Made by a program: the position numbers and the translations under genes. A model generated the notes under the pieces. That model was not told the origin of the DNA and made no database searches. It saw only the letters and a list, made by a program, of their open reading frames with translations. Shown in pieces: positions 61,702 to 64,000 of a stretch of DNA of 64,000 nucleotides; the first letter of the stretch is position 1, and every line of letters starts with the position of its first letter. Origin of the DNA: Aureibaculum algae (GTDB taxonomy: Bacteria; Bacteroidota; Bacteroidia; Flavobacteriales; Flavobacteriaceae); NCBI RefSeq assembly GCF_006065315.1, contig NZ_CP040749.1, forward strand, positions 2,432,501-2,496,500, in the 5' to 3' direction.

Positions 61702-62467
61702 TCATTTTTACGATGCTTTTTTAAACATAGGACTGCAAAAAGGAGATGTTGTATTGGTACATAATTCTTTATTTTCTTTTGGTATTCCATCAGATTTAAC
61801 TTTAAAAGAGCTCTCAGAATCGATATACGAGCAATTGAGAAAAATTATTGGCGATGAGGGTACAATTGCAGTACCTACTTTTAATTTTGATTACTGTAAA
61901 GGAGCAACTTTTAATAGTGCCAAAACACCTTCTAAAAATATGGGTGTCTTTTCTGAATATGTACGGTTGTTACCTGAAAGTAAGAGAAGTAAACATCCTA
62001 TGCAATCTATTTCGGCGGTGGGGCCAATAGCAGATTTGATCACAAAAGGAGACCCTCAATCTGCATTTGGCGAAAATGGTGCTTTTGATATGTTATTACA
62101 AATTAATGCAAAAATTGTATTGCTAGGGACAGATTATAATGCCGCATCTTTTATTCATTTGGTTGAGGAACGTAACAAAGTGCCGTATCGATATTGGAAG
62201 CCGTTTTCGGCTCCATATGTTATAAATGACAATGTACAAGAACAACGAAGCTATAAAATGTATGTTAGAGATTTAGAGACAAATCCTATTTTAAACATGA
62301 ATTTTATTGAAGAAATTCTTAGAGATAAAAAAACACTCCAAAAAACACAAATCGGCGGTGGTTTTATTCATAGTGTAAAAGCAATGGACTATGTTAGCCT
62401 AGCTGATGAATTGATTAAAAAGAATCCATACTGCTTTGTTAGTAATCATAAAACCGAAGCCAACTAA
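61682..62467 (+). CDS. AAC(3)-like acyltransferase
   Basis: A 261-residue protein of the aminoglycoside 3-N-acetyltransferase superfamily (key segments VLVHNSLFSFGIPSD, GTIAVPTFNFDY, SKRSKHPMQSISAVGP, LLGTDYNAASFIHLVEE). In polysaccharide loci these proteins are thought to acylate sugar amines rather than antibiotics, and no antibiotic-resistance context exists here. It overlaps the GNAT gene by 20 nt and the DUF4910 gene by 1 nt. Confidence 0.87.
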   Translation: MQRYNSSHFYDAFLNIGLQKGDVVLVHNSLFSFGIPSDLTLKELSESIYEQLRKIIGDEGTIAVPTFNFDYCKGATFNSAKTPSKNMGVFSEYVRLLPESKRSKHPMQSISAVGPIADLITKGDPQSAFGENGAFDMLLQINAKIVLLGTDYNAASFIHLVEERNKVPYRYWKPFSAPYVINDNVQEQRSYKMYVRDLETNPILNMNFIEEILRDKKTLQKTQIGGGFIHSVKAMDYVSLADELIKKNPYCFVSNHKTEAN

Positions 62468-63747
62468 TGCAGAAGCAATTAGAAACCTATTTTGATAGAT
62501 TATGGCCTATTAACCGAAGTTTAACGGGTGATGGTAATAGAAAAACACTGGATATTCTATCTGAAATAATTCCATTAAATGTACACGAGGTTCCTTCAGG
62601 TACAGCATGTTTTGATTGGAATGTACCACCAGAGTGGAATGTTCAAGAAGCGTGGATTAAAGACGAAAAAGACAATACTATTGTCAATTTTAAAGTTAAT
62701 AATTTACATCTATTGGGCTATTCTGAGCCGTTCGAAGGCGTTTTGAGTTATGAGGAACTTAAAGAACATTTATACACCTTACCAAAGCAACCTGATTTAA
62801 TACCATATTTAACATCGTATTACAGTAAAAGATGGGGATTCTGTATGTCGCATCATCAGTTTGAAAAACTAGATAAAAATGGTTCCTATACTGTAAAAAT
62901 AGATAGTACTTTAGATGAACATGGATCTATGACCTATGGCGACTTGGTGTTAAAAGGTAAATCAGATAAAGAAATATTATTAACCACATATATTTGTCAT
63001 CCTTCCATGGCAAATAATGAATTGTCAGGACCATTGGTTACGGCATTTATTTACAACCAATTAAAAGACAAGGATAATTACTATTCTTATCGTTTTGTTT
63101 TTGCACCAGAAACCATTGGTAGTATTTATTATTTATCTCAACATGGGGATCATTTTAAGCAAAACATGGAAGCTGGTTTTGTGGTAACTTGCGTAGGTGA
63201 CGATGGTCAGTTTACCTATAAAAAAAGTAGAAGAGGTGATAGTTTACCAGATAGAGCAGTTAATACCGTTTTAAAACAATCTGAATCTGAATTTAGAACG
63301 ATTCCTTTTGCCCCAAGAGGTTCTGATGAAAGGCAATACTGTTCACCTGGTTTTAATTTACCAGTGGTGTTGTTACTAAGAACTACTTATGGTCAATATG
63401 AAGAGTACCATACTTCTTCAGACGATAAAGATTTCATTAGCTTTGCCGCAATGGAAAAAACCGTTGCAACCTATTTGGAAGTAATTGAATTAATTGAAAA
63501 GAATAAAAAATATATCAATCAATTTCCTAATTGTGAGCCCCAATTGGGTAAAAGAGGTCTATACCCAACCTTATCTGAAAAAGAAAAGGCCATTGAGATA
63601 GATGCTATGATGTGGATTCTCAATTATTCAGACGGTGAACATGACTTACTAGATATTATTGAAAAAAGTGACATAGATTTTAAAATTATGATACGCGTAG
63701 CAGATAAATTAATGGCAAAAGGCATGCTAAAAGTAGAAAAACAATAA
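62467..63747 (+). CDS. DUF4910 aminopeptidase-like protein
   Basis: A 426-residue protein. The N-terminal half has LWPINRSLTGDGNRKTLDIL and VPPEWNVQEAWIKDE, both typical of DUF4910. A metallopeptidase-like core follows with TYICHPSMANNELSGP (His ligand), FAPETIGS (Glu), GSDERQYCSPG and EEYHTSSDDKDF (His/Asp), like the M28 clan. The C-terminal 80 residues are a winged-helix-like domain (MWILNYSDGEHDLLDII). It may hydrolyse an amide, for example to trim the acyl group added by the preceding enzymes. The start overlaps the AAC(3)-like gene. Confidence 0.87.
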   Translation: MQKQLETYFDRLWPINRSLTGDGNRKTLDILSEIIPLNVHEVPSGTACFDWNVPPEWNVQEAWIKDEKDNTIVNFKVNNLHLLGYSEPFEGVLSYEELKEHLYTLPKQPDLIPYLTSYYSKRWGFCMSHHQFEKLDKNGSYTVKIDSTLDEHGSMTYGDLVLKGKSDKEILLTTYICHPSMANNELSGPLVTAFIYNQLKDKDNYYSYRFVFAPETIGSIYYLSQHGDHFKQNMEAGFVVTCVGDDGQFTYKKSRRGDSLPDRAVNTVLKQSESEFRTIPFAPRGSDERQYCSPGFNLPVVLLLRTTYGQYEEYHTSSDDKDFISFAAMEKTVATYLEVIELIEKNKKYINQFPNCEPQLGKRGLYPTLSEKEKAIEIDAMMWILNYSDGEHDLLDIIEKSDIDFKIMIRVADKLMAKGMLKVEKQ

Positions 63748-63757
63748 AACGAAACTA

Positions 63758-64000
63758 ATGAAATTAAAAGATAAAATTAAAATAAGCCTATTTCCAAGTA
63801 TAGTAAGATTTTTACACGCAATTGGGTTTCGTTGGGAGAAGTTGGGTAAACTAACTTTTTTTAACAATAGCGTTTTATTGGCACAGGCCAAATCGTTAGG
63901 TAAGTTTAAAATAGAAAATACGGACAAGCCACAGAATATTTATGTATTATTAATGTTACCGCAAAGCCCTTTTCATTTATATGTTGAAGCACTTTTGGCA
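63758..64000 (+). CDS. Partial protein of the polysaccharide locus
   Basis: Begins with ATG 63758, 10 bp after the DUF4910 gene, and runs out of the window after 81 codons (MKLKDKIKISLFPSIVRFLH at the start; QNIYVLLMLPQSPFHLYVEALLA at the visible end). The visible part has a basic amphipathic N-terminus and a beta strand followed by a helix like the first part of a glycosyltransferase Rossmann fold (YVLLMLPQSPFHLYVEALL). It is probably another biosynthetic gene, but no domain can be named from this length. Confidence 0.65.
   Translation, partial: MKLKDKIKISLFPSIVRFLHAIGFRWEKLGKLTFFNNSVLLAQAKSLGKFKIENTDKPQNIYVLLMLPQSPFHLYVEALLA

Overview
The window is AT-rich DNA from a member of the Bacteroidota, most likely a marine-type Flavobacteriaceae. 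The evidence is the set of flavobacterial protein families (a Lacal_2735-type small protein, DUF3810, DUF3822, DUF2141, a FabV-type enoyl reductase), the TAnnTTTG -7 promoter boxes, the near absence of Shine-Dalgarno sequences, and a carotenoid cluster with the fused membrane lycopene cyclase. I see no rRNA, tRNA or CRISPR array. Genome-level assignment is inference.

Region 1 (1-10.1 kb) is a light and photo-oxidative stress island. An ECF sigma factor and the start of a membrane protein read leftward. Divergently, a MerR regulator with an intact-looking adenosylcobalamin-binding module (CarH/LitR type) precedes an 11-gene run with almost no spacing: crtI, crtB, crtZ, lycopene cyclase, a YbjT-like reductase, an SDR, TspO, a 56-residue protein, an SRPBCC protein, a photolyase/cryptochrome and a DUF2141 protein. 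The crtI promoter overlaps an inverted repeat that resembles one in the regulator's own leader, which suggests B12-dependent light control of zeaxanthin-type carotenoids and DNA photorepair.

Region 2 (10.1-47.1 kb) is mostly housekeeping: FabV, PurA, a Fur-family regulator, a RelA/SpoT protein, an M48 protease, an NlpC/P60 hydrolase, an rRNA methyltransferase, two amidohydrolases, DnaB, GcvT, ThrC, RsmD, a RecD-like helicase, a PBP4-type peptidase, MiaA, a potassium channel, an exonuclease/GIY-YIG fusion, an M28 peptidase and an iron-complex/cobalamin-type ABC importer. At 27.4-28.2 kb lies a decayed patch with an IS200/REP-type transposase interrupted by a TGA and another broken reading frame.

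Region 3 (47.1-48.4 kb) has no credible gene. It holds nine copies of a ~67 bp element (A) in one orientation, separated by two alternating spacer types: a GC-rich hairpin (B) and an AT-rich segment (C).

Region 4 (48.4-64 kb) is a surface polysaccharide locus, reading rightward after one methyltransferase: a Wza-like exporter, a Wzc-like tyrosine kinase, a TviB-type UDP-sugar dehydrogenase, a UDP-glucuronate-epimerase-like protein, a fused SpsF-type cytidylyltransferase/NeuB-type synthase, a KdsC-like phosphatase, a second SpsF-like protein, and then a translationally coupled module of adenylation enzyme, acyl carrier protein, GNAT, AAC(3)-like acyltransferase and DUF4910 protein. I read this as synthesis of a CMP-activated nonulosonic acid with an unusual carrier-protein-dependent acyl or aminoacyl decoration. 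Two small accessory ORFs sit inside the locus, each with its own flanking repeats: a GIY-YIG nuclease between two copies of an 85-88 bp palindromic element, and a four-helix-bundle protein flanked by GGAAGTT/AACTTCC-type repeats. The latter repeats run into the coding sequence of the next gene.
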